The notes under the pieces: generated by a model
What the model saw: the letters and a program-made list of their open reading frames with translations, nothing else
What the model was told of the DNA's origin: nothing
The model's database searches: none
Origin: Photorhabdus laumondii subsp. laumondii
GTDB lineage: Bacteria > Pseudomonadota > Gammaproteobacteria > Enterobacterales > Enterobacteriaceae
DNA: 64,000 nucleotides
Direction: 5' to 3'
NCBI RefSeq assembly: GCF_003343245.1
Contig: NZ_CP024901.1
Location: forward strand, 1,860,001-1,924,000
In this document: positions 23,975-33,231 of the stretch, piece after piece
Numbering within the stretch: position 1 is the first letter of the stretch
How the letters are laid out: every line of letters starts with the position of its first letter
Made by a program: the position numbers and the translations under genes

Positions 23975-24289
23975 TTACATAGAGATTTCTACGCAATTAA
24001 TGTAATCGCAGCCGAGAGGACCTACTTTTCCTACGGTGCTAATTTTCACATCTTTCTTAGCGCAAAGCGCTTCCATCAGAACTTTATAAATCGCCATGCC
24101 TCTATTGTCTAGCAGATTCCATTTCAAAAGCATTTCTTCACATACGCCATCATGCATTAATACAGTCACCATAACTTGCATAACTTTGTCTGGCATAACT
24201 TTCATTGCAATGATTTTACAGCTACGTAGCATTACGTCATCTACTATATCTTTATCTTTAATTAAAGAAGGATGCATGTCATTAATCAT
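23975..24289 (-). CDS. Small orphan protein B, paralogue of the 22486-22824 protein
   Basis: 104 residues, family not recognised. It shares with orphan A the core WNLLDNRGMAIYKVLMEA and the tail VGPLGCDYINCVEISM (roughly a quarter identical by eye over 80 residues). It is Met- and Cys-rich (Cys in RSCKII, VCEEM, ALCAKK, GCDYINC), whereas A has only one Cys, so the two have diverged in chemistry. No signal peptide. It lies about 1.15 kb from orphan A on the same strand, with ERIC 8 between them. Confidence 0.68.
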   Translation of the reverse strand: MINDMHPSLIKDKDIVDDVMLRSCKIIAMKVMPDKVMQVMVTVLMHDGVCEEMLLKWNLLDNRGMAIYKVLMEALCAKKDVKISTVGKVGPLGCDYINCVEISM

Positions 24290-25002
24290 AATGTAAACTC
24301 CAAAATATAATGTAATTAATTGATAAATAAGCCTATATTATCTCAGAATAAATAACGGAAAATCGTCCGTTTGAGAAATATAAGGTGGTTGGTACTTCTA
24401 CTATAAAAGCAATCTACATAAGAAATTTTTTTTGCGCTAAAAATATAGGACAGTTAACGTTTTTAATTGGCATATAACATTTTCTCTAACACATATAACT
24501 ATAGGTGCCATTTATAAGTTGTCAAATAAATTTGAAAAAAATATGTAATTAATTGATAAGTAGAGTCATATTGCCAAAAAATAGAAAATAAATTGTTAAT
24601 GTGATAAATATAAAATAACCGGAATTTTTTGTATTTCATATAATTATATTAAATTAAAATGTTATTTGTAATTTATTTATTTTGAATGATTAGTTTGATA
24701 ATTAAAAATTTAAATTATATTTTTAATTATTGTAAATAAATATGGTTAATTTATTTATTTGAAATTTATATAAATATTAATGCAAATGAGATGTTGTATG
24801 TGTTTTTTATAAAAAAAACTTTTATTTATGAAGTATTGGTCTATTCTTTAAAAAACTCAATAATAAATAAAATAGCCATATAAATAACTATTTCAATATT
24901 AAGGATAAATTGTATTGGAGTAATTTTATATTTGTTAATAAAAGAATGTTATTAGAAATAAAATAATTAGAATTCACTATTCTATGATGAAAAGGTGGTT
25001 AT
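24290..25002. other. Extremely AT-rich intergenic DNA
   Basis: About 710 bp, much of it long A/T tracts. No credible gene is visible. It separates the divergent genes at 23975-24289 and 25003-25824, so both promoters should lie in it. It is a plausible target for H-NS-type silencing (inference). Confidence 0.45.
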
Positions 25003-25824
25003 ATGTCATATCTTGATCCGTTAGCGCTTTCTATCCGTTTTGGAAATCGTAATAATTTAGGTGATGACAAACGGTGGGCGGATAAACCTAATCCTCTCCA
25101 TAAGCTTAATCAGGAGCAATTTACTTACATTTATGAGGATAGTCTGCACTTTCTTTATGGTCGATATAGATTCAATCCAAGTAATGGACGAGATAACATT
25201 TTGACAGATATGCAGGTGTCGAAAATCAAGACCGGGAGATATATTGATCAATATGGTCATGATGAACAGTATGAGGTTCTTGGTCTCCTTGGTGGTATGG
25301 GGACATTTCCTTTACATTCAATATTCGGTACGTTTAGAACAGAAGAAGTAGATCTGATTAGTTACTATTTTTATATTGCATATGTATTGACGGGTAACTA
25401 TTCAATTCATAATCGTTATTTTTACCAAGGTTATCCAATGGGGCCTAATAACGATGAGGGGTTAGATTATCTTCTTATGTGGAACGCCGTTGATATCATT
25501 CCATCACCGTATAAGCCGGGTTTGCCGCGATATTTCCCGTTGATTAACGGTTATATTCTCTTTCCTTCAGCAACTGAGGCGGTAGTTATCTCTAATATTT
25601 CTACCGATGCCAGGTTTATCCGTCTTGAAGAGGCTGGCAATAGGTTTCCTTTTACTGGAGAGATTGTGACCAAGACGCCTTATATCCTGACAGATAAGTT
25701 GCGGCAACAATGGGACGAAGAAGAACAGCAAGGGGTACCAATAGACGAACGTGGATATTTTAACGAAGACGATTTGTGGCAATATGATGAACAGCAGGGG
25801 AATTGGGTGAAGTGGGTAGTGTAG
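25003..25824 (+). CDS. Unrecognised acidic, aromatic-rich protein (273 residues)
   Basis: I do not recognise a family. AAAGGTGG precedes ATG 25003, and the composition is clearly protein-like. The protein is rich in Tyr/Phe and ends in a strongly acidic segment (WDEEEQQGVPIDERGYF, NEDDLWQYDEQQ) followed by GNWVKWVV. No signal peptide or membrane helix is visible. Likely a soluble cytoplasmic or secreted accessory protein. It is the last gene of the AT-rich island, directly before the core gene sdaC. Confidence 0.65.
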   Translation: MSYLDPLALSIRFGNRNNLGDDKRWADKPNPLHKLNQEQFTYIYEDSLHFLYGRYRFNPSNGRDNILTDMQVSKIKTGRYIDQYGHDEQYEVLGLLGGMGTFPLHSIFGTFRTEEVDLISYYFYIAYVLTGNYSIHNRYFYQGYPMGPNNDEGLDYLLMWNAVDIIPSPYKPGLPRYFPLINGYILFPSATEAVVISNISTDARFIRLEEAGNRFPFTGEIVTKTPYILTDKLRQQWDEEEQQGVPIDERGYFNEDDLWQYDEQQGNWVKWVV

Positions 25825-25901
25825 TTTAAATTTTTCCGCTAGCTAGCTCATGTCGTTATTCGGTTGCTGCCCGCTTGAAGAGAACAGCAACCAAATGTTT
25901 A

Positions 25902-27200
25902 TTATGCAAACAGTGAGTAGAGGACAGCAGAGATAGCAACTAATCCCATAAAGACGACAAACAGATTACTCAGCTTGCCGCTATATTTGCGCATTGCAGG
26001 AACTTTGCTGATTGCATACATTGGCATAATGAACAACAACATTGCGATAATAGGACCACCTAATCTTTCGATCATTTCCAAAATACTTGGGTTCAGAGTA
26101 GCGACAATCCAAGTCGTTACTAACATGAAAATGGTAGTGATACGATTCAGCTTTTTAGGCTCAATAGTTTTACCTTGGTCACGCAATGTCTTAACCACAA
26201 TACCATTAAAACCTTCACGTGCACCCAGATAATGGCCAAGGAAAGATTTGGTAATTGCTATGAATGCAATAAACGGAGCGATGTAGGCAACCACTGGTGT
26301 ATTAAAGTGGTTAGCCAGGTAAGACAGAATAGAAATATTTTGTGCTTTGGCTTCTGCCAGATTTTCTGGAGACAGGCTTAATACGCAGCTGAATACGAAG
26401 AACATCACGGTTACAACCATCATGATATGGGCGTAAGCTAGAATGCGGGAGCATTTTTTCTCAGCATGCTCACCATATTCTCCACGTTTTGCCACCGCAA
26501 ATGCCGAGATAATTGGCGAGTGGTTGAAGGAGAACACCATTACTGGGATCGCTAGCCATAGAGTAATGAGCAGCCCATGACTTGCACTCGATGCAGAAAC
26601 GCTGATGTTTTCGAAGATTGCGGTATTCCAGTTAGGGATCAGATAAAACGCCAGTAGCATCAAAACGGCAACAAATGGGAATACCAGCACGCTCATTGCC
26701 TTAACAATAGCCTGTTCACCAAAACGGATGATGGTCATTACACCAGTAATTAGGATCAGAGCCAGCAGAGCACGAGGAGGTGATGGCAGGTGTAATTGGT
26801 GAACAATAAAGCTGTCTACGGTGTTGGTAATAGCAACGCTGTAAACTAAGAGAATCGGGTAGATAGCGAAGAAGTAGAGCAGAGTAATAAGTTTACCTGC
26901 CAGGTTGCCAAAGTGTTCTTCTACGACTTCGGTAATATCTTCGCCAGGGTTTTTACCTGATAGAACGAAACGACACATCCCGCGGTGGGCGAAGAAAGTC
27001 ATTGGGAAAGCCAGTAGCGCCATTACCAAAAGAGGTAGTAGGCCACCAATACCAGCATTGATGGGTAAGAATAATACACCGGCACCAATCGCAGTACCGT
27101 ATAAGCCAAGCATCCATACTGTATCTGATTTACGCCAGGTTTTATAATCGCTTGGGCTGGTCGCCTGCGATGCGATCGTACCTGTTTGAGTCATATCCAT
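25902..27200 (-). CDS. sdaC: Serine/proton symporter SdaC
   Basis: 432 residues (E. coli SdaC 429), aligning throughout. A member of the hydroxy/aromatic amino acid permease family with about 11 membrane helices. Signatures are MLGLYGTAIGAGVLFLPINAG at the N-terminus, LSGKNPGEDITEVVEEHFG and VMVFSFNHSPIISAFAVAKR. It imports L-serine with protons. GGAG lies six bases before ATG 27200. In E. coli sdaB follows; here no serine deaminase gene is downstream, so the transporter is alone. Confidence 0.95.
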   Translation of the reverse strand: MDMTQTGTIASQATSPSDYKTWRKSDTVWMLGLYGTAIGAGVLFLPINAGIGGLLPLLVMALLAFPMTFFAHRGMCRFVLSGKNPGEDITEVVEEHFGNLAGKLITLLYFFAIYPILLVYSVAITNTVDSFIVHQLHLPSPPRALLALILITGVMTIIRFGEQAIVKAMSVLVFPFVAVLMLLAFYLIPNWNTAIFENISVSASSASHGLLITLWLAIPVMVFSFNHSPIISAFAVAKRGEYGEHAEKKCSRILAYAHIMMVVTVMFFVFSCVLSLSPENLAEAKAQNISILSYLANHFNTPVVAYIAPFIAFIAITKSFLGHYLGAREGFNGIVVKTLRDQGKTIEPKKLNRITTIFMLVTTWIVATLNPSILEMIERLGGPIIAMLLFIMPMYAISKVPAMRKYSGKLSNLFVVFMGLVAISAVLYSLFA

Positions 27201-28106
27201 AGTTATCTCCGAGAATAACGCGGTAAATTAAAAAATGAAATTACAATGCCGCAAGTATGCAATAAATGCAAATACATGTGGCCTAACTCTTTCTTTATAA
27301 AAAATAAATTTTCTAAATATCTCTGGTGGTTATTTAAACGTTTTTATTACCACATTAACATCTTGGTCGAAAATTGGACTTTAAATTAACAAGCCAAAAT
27401 TTTCGCTTTACTTTCTTTTTTGAAAGAAAGTCTGGAAATTTTAAGACCAGACTTTTGATAGCGGCAAGATAGCGATTTTTAGTGAATAGTACCGTGATCA
27501 TAGTCTCAAATGCGGAATACATCCCGAAAAGTCATCATGTTACGAGATTTAGTGTAATTGTTGTCTAAATATTGCGTATTTCAATGAGGTCAAATTATAA
27601 CCTCAATTTGCCCATTATTCAACTCTTATTATTTTCTTATGTTTTTGTTATTTCCTGTCTATTTATTTACATATTAATGAATGAAAATGGCAAATAGAGT
27701 AAATGGTTAATAAATTGATAAATATCAATTTTTTACCAGATTTTAAAATAGATATCTCTTATGTAATACTTGTATCTTTGTGAAAGATATAGATAAAACC
27801 AGAATAATAGATTAATAGCATCAATAATATGAATGAAAGATGTGCTAGCCATTCTTTGATCAAATTTTAATAATCTCTTTCGTTATATATCTATTTACAT
27901 AGTGATTTATATAGATTTATTGATTTATATGAAAATCGTTGAGTTGAATTTAAGCGCAAATAAATGCTAGATAGGGTACAGGATATTACCCTGCTGGTTA
28001 ACTCATATCCATTTTGGCATGTAAAATTAGTCAATAATTTCTAATAAAAAGACTTTGGTTGAGATAGCGTTCGTTTATCTCAAGTCACTAAGTTGCATTT
28101 ATGTTG
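27201..28106. other. Long sdaC-ybjG intergenic region with two hairpins
   Basis: About 900 bp, AT-rich. CTTTCTTT/AAAGAAAG and AAAGTCTGG (27427-27435)/CCAGACTTT (27447-27455) form adjacent stem-loops, the second followed by TTTTGAT on the top strand. No gene abuts them on that strand. On the other strand they would lie in a long sdaC leader. I see no coding frame. Confidence 0.4.
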
Positions 28107-28715
28107 CTAACTTTTTATCCAGCCTTTACGGATAGGAAAAGCGCAGCAATGTTGGTACAGACTGTTCAATCTTTTTTGTAAACGTTCACCAAACAGGCTC
28201 CATATTATTTGCGCAAAAGTGCATCCCATTAGGCTGACGATAAATGCTCCGACCATATCCATCGGCCAGTGAACGCCTAAATAGACTCTGGCCCATGCAA
28301 TTGCCAGTGCAATTGCCATCATACATAAGCCCGGCCAAATCCTGTGCCAGAATAAAAAGGATAAAGCGAAAGTGAAGACGGTTGTTCCATGATGACTTGG
28401 GAATGAGGTTGTTGGCGCGTGAGGAAGAAAGTTATAACCGAAGCCTTCTGCAAAAGGGCGGTCGTGAGGGCAGAGTAAACCGATACAGTATGAGGTTAGC
28501 ATAGCAAAACAGAAGGCAATGGTGGTTTTACTGACGATAACCCGATGATAAGGGCGAGTACGCTCTGAACCCCAGAACCAGAAACTAGCCAATATTAGAG
28601 GGAAAATAAGAACCAGGTATTTTGCAATGAACGTCGCCATTGCAATCATGGCTGGTGATGATTCAGGCGTAGCATTGAAAAAGGTAAACAGATCATGATT
28701 TATTTGTTCTAACAA
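28107..28715 (-). CDS. ybjG: Undecaprenyl-diphosphate phosphatase YbjG (PAP2 family)
   Basis: 202 residues. A PAP2 phosphatase with about five membrane helices that recycles undecaprenyl pyrophosphate to the monophosphate carrier for peptidoglycan and O-antigen synthesis. Motifs are CPHDRPFAEGFGYNFL, SFPSHHGTTVFTFAL (PSxH) and ARVYLGVHWPMD. I prefer TTG 28715, which has GAGG six bases upstream and gives MLEQIN, matching E. coli MLENLN. The GTG four codons upstream lacks a binding site. The C-terminus (FPIRKGWIKS) matches E. coli. Confidence 0.9.
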   Translation of the reverse strand: MLEQINHDLFTFFNATPESSPAMIAMATFIAKYLVLIFPLILASFWFWGSERTRPYHRVIVSKTTIAFCFAMLTSYCIGLLCPHDRPFAEGFGYNFLPHAPTTSFPSHHGTTVFTFALSFLFWHRIWPGLCMMAIALAIAWARVYLGVHWPMDMVGAFIVSLMGCTFAQIIWSLFGERLQKRLNSLYQHCCAFPIRKGWIKS

Positions 28716-29005
28716 ATCGGGCCTCACATATAGTCACTTATGTACATCACGATAGTCGGACGCAAGAGAGTAAAGTTGGCTGACCTGAGAGTAAAGCGTA
28801 ATTGTCTTAATTATTGGTGTTATTTATTTTTGGTTTATCTTTCCGTCAAGGAAACATCAGGCAGTCATCTGGACAAAAAATAAATAACACATTGATATAT
28901 ATTATAATAATCTTAAGATCAGCGTGTTGATAGTACCGGTGGTTGATAGGTTGATCATCTGTAGAATCGGTTATGTGTTTGTGAACGGTATACTCTTCAG
29001 ACAAT
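28716..29005. other. Intergenic DNA between ybjG and rybB
   Basis: About 290 bp, AT-rich. No gene seen. It should contain the ybjG promoter. Confidence 0.4.
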
Positions 29006-29085
29006 AAAAAAACCCGATAGTCTCGAACCAAAATGGATTGACTATCGGGTTCCTCAATATGGGGATATCAAAGAAAAGCAGTGGC
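29006..29085 (-). ncRNA. rybB: RybB, sigma-E-dependent Hfq-binding small RNA
   Basis: The minus strand from 29085 begins GCCACTGCTTTTCTTTGAT, the conserved 5' seed of RybB. It continues with TCCCCATATTGAGG and ends in a terminator stem AACCCGATAGTC/GACTATCGGGTT with TTTTTTT. The length (about 80 nt) and overall design match E. coli RybB, which represses outer-membrane porin mRNAs with Hfq on envelope stress. The terminal stem differs in sequence from E. coli but keeps pairing. Confidence 0.93.
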
Positions 29086-29091
29086 ATTAAT

Positions 29092-29118
29092 TCAGACTGC
29101 GGTTTGGCAAAAAAGTTC
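29092..29118 (-). promoter_or_regulatory. Sigma-E promoter of rybB
   Basis: On the minus strand, GAACTT (29118-29113) and TCTGA (29096-29092) are spaced by 16 bp. The -10 element ends six bases before the GCCACTGC start. This fits the sigma-E consensus GGAACTT-N16-TCTGA. Confidence 0.88.
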
Positions 29119-29263
29119 TTCGTGATAAGAAAAAAAAACAGATTTTTTTCAATTTGATGAAAATAACATTTTTTGCACAAATCAACCGAGTCCACTGTGA
29201 TTAATAATCAATCGCGGTTTTCACCGCAACGAAAGCAAAACGAGAAGTTCGATTGAAGTTCGA

Positions 29264-29524
29264 TTATTGTAGCAATTGGTGTTCTTTTACGTACGCTTCG
29301 AAGTCAGTGCAGCCACCGATATGTTTCTCATCAACAAAAATTTGCGGGACAGTTTCTACCGGTTTACCAACTGTTTTTTCCAGATCAGCTTTAGTGATAC
29401 CTTCTGCGTGAATATCAACATAACGGAAGTCAAAGTCATCACGCTGCTCTTTCAGTCGTTCCGCCAGCTCTTTCGCGCGGACACAGTACGGGCAGCCAGG
29501 ACGACCGAAAATCACAGTAAACAT
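29264..29524 (-). CDS. grxA: Glutaredoxin 1
   Basis: 86 residues (E. coli GrxA 85). The redox site C11-P-Y-C14 is in FGRPGCPYCVRAKEL, with the cis-Pro segment VETVPQIFVDEKHIGGCTDFEAY. It is a glutathione-dependent reductant of ribonucleotide reductase and mixed disulfides. It is divergent from ybjC, as in E. coli, with rybB downstream on the same strand. Confidence 0.96.
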   Translation of the reverse strand: MFTVIFGRPGCPYCVRAKELAERLKEQRDDFDFRYVDIHAEGITKADLEKTVGKPVETVPQIFVDEKHIGGCTDFEAYVKEHQLLQ

Positions 29525-29657
29525 ATAAATTCCTCTTGGTTATATTAAAATAATGCGGTGTGATGTGTTACTCATGCTTATTTGATGGCTACTATGCCTG
29601 TACTGATCGGTAAAAAAAAGCAGAAATTACCTTTTGTTTTAATTCATCATACCAATT

Positions 29658-29685
29658 TTGGTAACAGTGTTTCCGGTAGTATAAT
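29658..29685 (+). promoter_or_regulatory. Probable promoter of ybjC
   Basis: TTGGTA (29658-29663) and TATAAT (29680-29685) with a 16-bp spacer, 30 bp before the ybjC ATG. The perfect -10 makes this one of the clearer sigma-70 promoters in the window. Confidence 0.6.
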
Positions 29686-29714
29686 GTCGCATCAGGTTGT
29701 TAAGAGAGGATACG

Positions 29715-30017
29715 ATGAAAAGTCATCAAGGCAGTATGAGTTCATTGGCAGATATGCCAAAACAGGTTATCCTGCTAGAAATTGTCGGCATTTTAGGCTT
29801 GCTCCTGGCATATTTGACTATTAATGATATTGTCATCTTAACAGATTTACTAATGACGCCAGAAGCACATGTTGTTATGATTTTCATCGGCATAGGTTGT
29901 TTGGTTCCTGCTGCGGTTAATATCATTTGGCGTGCAGTGTATGGCCTCTCTTTTCTGGGAGTTGATCATAAAAAAGAGAGCAAAAATAAGGTAGAAGGTA
30001 GTGATAACGGTAAGTAA
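29715..30017 (+). CDS. ybjC: YbjC, DUF1418 membrane protein
   Basis: 100 residues with two hydrophobic segments (about 19-39 and 53-75), separated by LMTPEAHVVMIFIGIG. It matches the small inner-membrane YbjC family of unknown function. ATG 29715 follows GAGAGGA. In E. coli ybjC is followed by nfsA and rimK; here ybjN comes next. Confidence 0.83.
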   Translation: MKSHQGSMSSLADMPKQVILLEIVGILGLLLAYLTINDIVILTDLLMTPEAHVVMIFIGIGCLVPAAVNIIWRAVYGLSFLGVDHKKESKNKVEGSDNGK

Positions 30018-30108
30018 AAATAATTTATCAGTTATTGGTGATAGCGCGATAAAGAATTATTTCGTAAGCTATAGCGCTTTTTCATTTTCCGTTGTATGGG
30101 GTTGTTAG

Positions 30109-30621
30109 ATGAGTTCACTTGTCATTCCTGACTTATCAGTATTGCGTGAGTGGTTGGATCAGCTCAAAATTTCCTACTTTGAGTGCGATTCATGCCAGGC
30201 GCTGCATCTCCCTCATATGCAGAATATTGATGGTTTATTTGATGCTAAAATCGATCTGTTGGACAATGTAATCTTGTTTTCTGCGTTGGCTGAAGTTAAA
30301 CCAACCGCCATTATTCCTTTGATGGCTAATCTAAGCCAGATTAATGCCAGTTCGCTGACAATCAAGGCTTTTCTTGATATTCAGGATGAAAACTTACCGA
30401 AATTGGTGGTGTGTCAATCTTTCCTTGTTTCAGCCGGGCTGACTTTTTCCCAGTTTTCTCATTTCTTGCAACAAAGCGAAGAGCAGATTGCGGGTGTGAT
30501 TTTTGAAATTCACAGTAATAACTTGTTGTATATTAATCGTGATATCGAAATCGAGGGTGACATTGAAGAGGAAGAGGAGTCACAAGCTCCTGTTAAGGCA
30601 CCGACTTTTACTTTGCACTAA
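30109..30621 (+). CDS. ybjN: YbjN family protein
   Basis: 170 residues. The N-terminal 150 align closely with E. coli YbjN (FECDSCQALHLPHMQNIDGL, ASSLTIKAFLDIQDENLPKL, VVCQSFLV, QSEEQIAGVI). The C-terminus has an acidic run (EGDIEEEEESQ) longer than in E. coli. YbjN is a cytosolic, chaperone-like-fold protein implicated in stress tolerance and motility control. Its mechanism is not settled. It is 25 bp upstream of rlmC. Confidence 0.92.
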   Translation: MSSLVIPDLSVLREWLDQLKISYFECDSCQALHLPHMQNIDGLFDAKIDLLDNVILFSALAEVKPTAIIPLMANLSQINASSLTIKAFLDIQDENLPKLVVCQSFLVSAGLTFSQFSHFLQQSEEQIAGVIFEIHSNNLLYINRDIEIEGDIEEEEESQAPVKAPTFTLH

Positions 30622-30645
30622 TATTTTCAACACGGTCATCCAACA

Positions 30646-31779
30646 ATGCAATGTGCGCATTATTCTGCGGGGCACTGTCACTCTTGTCAGTGGCTCGAAA
30701 AACCCTATTCTCAGCAGTTAGAAGATAAGCAGCAGAATTTAAAGCAGTTATTACCTCAAGCTATTGTGAAGCAATGGTTACCTCCGATTGCCAGCCAACA
30801 AGATGCCTTTCGTAATAAAGCTAAAATGGTCGTCAGTGGCAGTGTAGAACGCCCATTGCTAGGCATGTTGCATCGTGATGGCACGGCGGTTGATCTGTGT
30901 CATTGTCCCCTCTATCCAGCGCATTTTCAGCCTGTATTCGATGTTGTTAAATCGTTCATTGCGTGTGCCGGGTTGACACCGTATAACGTTGCTCGTAAAC
31001 GAGGTGAACTGAAATATTTGTTGCTGACAGAAAGCCGTCATAGCGGTGAAATGATGTTACGTTTTGTACTGCGTTCTGAAACAAAAATTGCTCAACTGGA
31101 GCGTGCTTTACCCCGGTTGCATGAGCAATTGCCACAGCTTACGGTGATCTCTGCCAATATTCAGCCAATCCATATGGCGATTTTGGAGGGGGAAAAAGAG
31201 ATTCTGTTTACTGAACAAAAGGCGTTTAAAGAGCAGTTCAATGGCATTCCCCTTTACATTCGTCCACATAGCTTTTTCCAGACTAACCCGAAAATGGCTT
31301 CTGAATTGTATGCAACAGCAGGGCGTTGGGTTCGTGAACTGAAAATCAGTAGCATGTGGGATCTATTCTGCGGTGTTGGGGGCTTTGGTCTGCATTGCGC
31401 AGATAAAAATACCTGTTTAACCGGCATTGAAATCAGCTCAGAAGCCATTGATTGTGCTCGCGATTCGGCGAAAACACTGGGTTTGGAAAACATCGAGTTT
31501 CAAGCTTTGGATTCAACTCATTTTGCTGTAGCAAAAGATCAAATTCCGCAATTGGTTTTGGTCAATCCGCCTCGTCGGGGAATTGGTAAGGTGTTGTGCG
31601 ATTATCTCAGTAAAATGGTGCCGGATTATATTCTTTATTCAAGCTGTAATGCTCAGACAATGGCAAAAGACATTGCTGCACTCGCTAACTATCGTGTAGA
31701 AAAGACACAGTTGTTTGATATGTTTCCTCATACCGAACATTATGAAGTTTTAACGTTATTGGTATTAAATCATAACTGA
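30646..31779 (+). CDS. rlmC: 23S rRNA (uracil-5)-methyltransferase RlmC
   Basis: 377 residues (E. coli 375). It makes m5U747 in 23S rRNA. The iron-sulfur Cys set is visible at the N-terminus ([16 protein letters not shown] and DLCHCPLY). The SAM-binding domain has [16 protein letters not shown] and ALDSTHF. The catalytic region reads [11 protein letters not shown] and the nucleophile Cys is in [12 protein letters not shown]. It starts 25 bp after ybjN and converges on the art operon. Confidence 0.95.
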   Translation: MQCAHYSAGHCHSCQWLEKPYSQQLEDKQQNLKQLLPQAIVKQWLPPIASQQDAFRNKAKMVVSGSVERPLLGMLHRDGTAVDLCHCPLYPAHFQPVFDVVKSFIACAGLTPYNVARKRGELKYLLLTESRHSGEMMLRFVLRSETKIAQLERALPRLHEQLPQLTVISANIQPIHMAILEGEKEILFTEQKAFKEQFNGIPLYIRPHSFFQTNPKMASELYATAGRWVRELKISSMWDLFCGVGGFGLHCADKNTCLTGIEISSEAIDCARDSAKTLGLENIEFQALDSTHFAVAKDQIPQLVLVNPPRRGIGKVLCDYLSKMVPDYILYSSCNAQTMAKDIAALANYRVEKTQLFDMFPHTEHYEVLTLLVLNHN

Positions 31780-31796
31780 ATAACGGAAGGATGTGT

Positions 31797-31832
31797 GGGG
31801 ATGGGGCTCCAAAAGAGAGCGCCCTATCCCGT
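31797..31832. terminator. Convergent terminator between rlmC and artM
   Basis: GGGATGGGGCTC pairs imperfectly with GAGCGCCCTATCCC around CAAAAGA, ending one base before the artM stop codon. GTTTAG follows on the top strand. Confidence 0.5.
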
Positions 31833-32501
31833 TTAGTTATGGCGCTCAAAAGCAAGTGCACGGCGTTCAATTATCCGCATCAGCAAAGTCAGGATACCGT
31901 TAACACATAGATAAATCACCCCTGCGGCTATAAAAGCCATCACATCATAATTGCGGCCAAATAGAAGCTGACTGTATCCCATTACTTCCAGCAAAGTAAT
32001 CGTACTTGCGAGAGAAGTACTCTTGAAAATCAATACAACTTCGTTGGAATAGGAAGATAACGCCCGTTTAAAAGCATAGGGTAGCAAGATCTGCATAGAT
32101 TGTGCTTTAGACATGCCTAATGCCTGACAAGATTGCCATTGACCCGCAGGAATAGCTTTTACTGCGCCATAGAATAGCAGAGTCGAGTATGCCGCACTGT
32201 TAAGCGCCAGCGTTACCATTGCGCACAGCCAAGGCTCAGACAGTAATTGCCAAAGCCACGGGTACGCTTTTATGGCTGGAAACTGCCCAGGCCCGTAATA
32301 AATGAGAAAGAATTGCACGAGCAAAGGTGTACCGGTAAACAGGGTAATGTAGGCTTTTACCAGTTGTGTCAGTACCGGCAATTTCATGGTCAGAACCATA
32401 GTGAACAGAACAGACATCATGAAAGCAGCAAGGAGCGCTGTGACGGTCAGGCTTAGACTGGTTTGCAGACCGGGTAAAATTTGTTGAATATACTCAAGCA
32501 T
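31833..32501 (-). CDS. artM: Arginine ABC transporter permease ArtM
   Basis: 222 residues, about five membrane helices, HisM/GlnP-type amino acid permease. The cytoplasmic coupling (EAA) loop is AIPAGQWQSCQALGMSKAQ. It forms a heterodimeric channel with ArtQ, powered by ArtP. Its ATG overlaps the artQ stop by one base (TGATG). Last gene of artPIQM. Confidence 0.95.
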   Translation of the reverse strand: MLEYIQQILPGLQTSLSLTVTALLAAFMMSVLFTMVLTMKLPVLTQLVKAYITLFTGTPLLVQFFLIYYGPGQFPAIKAYPWLWQLLSEPWLCAMVTLALNSAAYSTLLFYGAVKAIPAGQWQSCQALGMSKAQSMQILLPYAFKRALSSYSNEVVLIFKSTSLASTITLLEVMGYSQLLFGRNYDVMAFIAAGVIYLCVNGILTLLMRIIERRALAFERHN

Positions 32502-33217
32502 CAGGGAGCACTCCGATCAAAGCGAGTGGTATGCATCTCAATTTTCTTTAGAATAAACTGACTGATCAGAGTGATAGCCAGATAGATAAGCGCCACAATC
32601 ATATACCAGGTAAAGGGTTCCTGAGTGCGTGTGGCAATGCTTTTGGTTTGCTGCATGAGATCATTCACACTGATAAGCGATACCAGTGCGGTATCTTTCA
32701 ACAAAACTAACCATTGGTTACCGAGCCCTGGTAGAGCATGTCGCCACATTTGAGGCATGATCAGGCGGAAAAATATTTCAGCGCGACCAAGACCTAATGC
32801 TTGACCGGCTTCCCATTGGCCAATCGGAATGGCTTTTATCGCACCACGGAGTGTCTGGGATGCATAGGCAGAGTAGAGTAGGGAAAGTGCAATGACACCA
32901 CAAAGGAATGGGCTGACATAAAAGTCTTGGATATCTATCTGAATTCTGGAGTGCCAGAAGATAAGATTAATGTCAAAGCCATCAGCCAGTGTCATGAGAA
33001 GTTGTGATGCACCGAAGTAAACGAACAGCACGACCAAAATTTCTGGCAATCCTCTGAACAGAGTGACCCAACAGGTGCCAAGTATGGCGAAGGGTTTCCA
33101 ACGGGCTGATTCCCAGGCAGCAAATAGCATCGCTAAAATCAGACCAAGCACTAATGCAGACACGGCAAGGCCGACGGTGATGCCGGCGGCGCTTGTTAGA
33201 GATTGGAATTCATTCAT
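32501..33217 (-). CDS. artQ: Arginine ABC transporter permease ArtQ
   Basis: 238 residues, about five membrane helices. The EAA loop [20 protein letters not shown] matches the polar amino acid permease family. It pairs with ArtM. It starts 14 bp after artI and is coupled to artM by an overlapping stop/start. Confidence 0.95.
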   Translation of the reverse strand: MNEFQSLTSAAGITVGLAVSALVLGLILAMLFAAWESARWKPFAILGTCWVTLFRGLPEILVVLFVYFGASQLLMTLADGFDINLIFWHSRIQIDIQDFYVSPFLCGVIALSLLYSAYASQTLRGAIKAIPIGQWEAGQALGLGRAEIFFRLIMPQMWRHALPGLGNQWLVLLKDTALVSLISVNDLMQQTKSIATRTQEPFTWYMIVALIYLAITLISQFILKKIEMHTTRFDRSAP

Positions 33218-33231
33218 GGAGATTCGGCTAC

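Noticed and set aside
27421..27460. Candidate small RNA in the sdaC upstream region
   Set aside because: Two stem-loops exist, but no promoter or known sRNA sequence could be matched. Recorded only in the region note.
29013..29051. GGTTCGAG motif in a hairpin, suggesting a tRNA T-loop remnant
   Set aside because: It is the loop of the RybB terminator (E. coli RybB has a similar GGTTCAAG). No other tRNA parts are nearby.
28971..29195. 74-codon minus-strand frame rich in Phe, resembling a phe-type leader peptide
   Set aside because: It overlaps rybB and its sigma-E promoter. The T-rich promoter DNA explains the Phe codons, and there is no adjacent phe operon.
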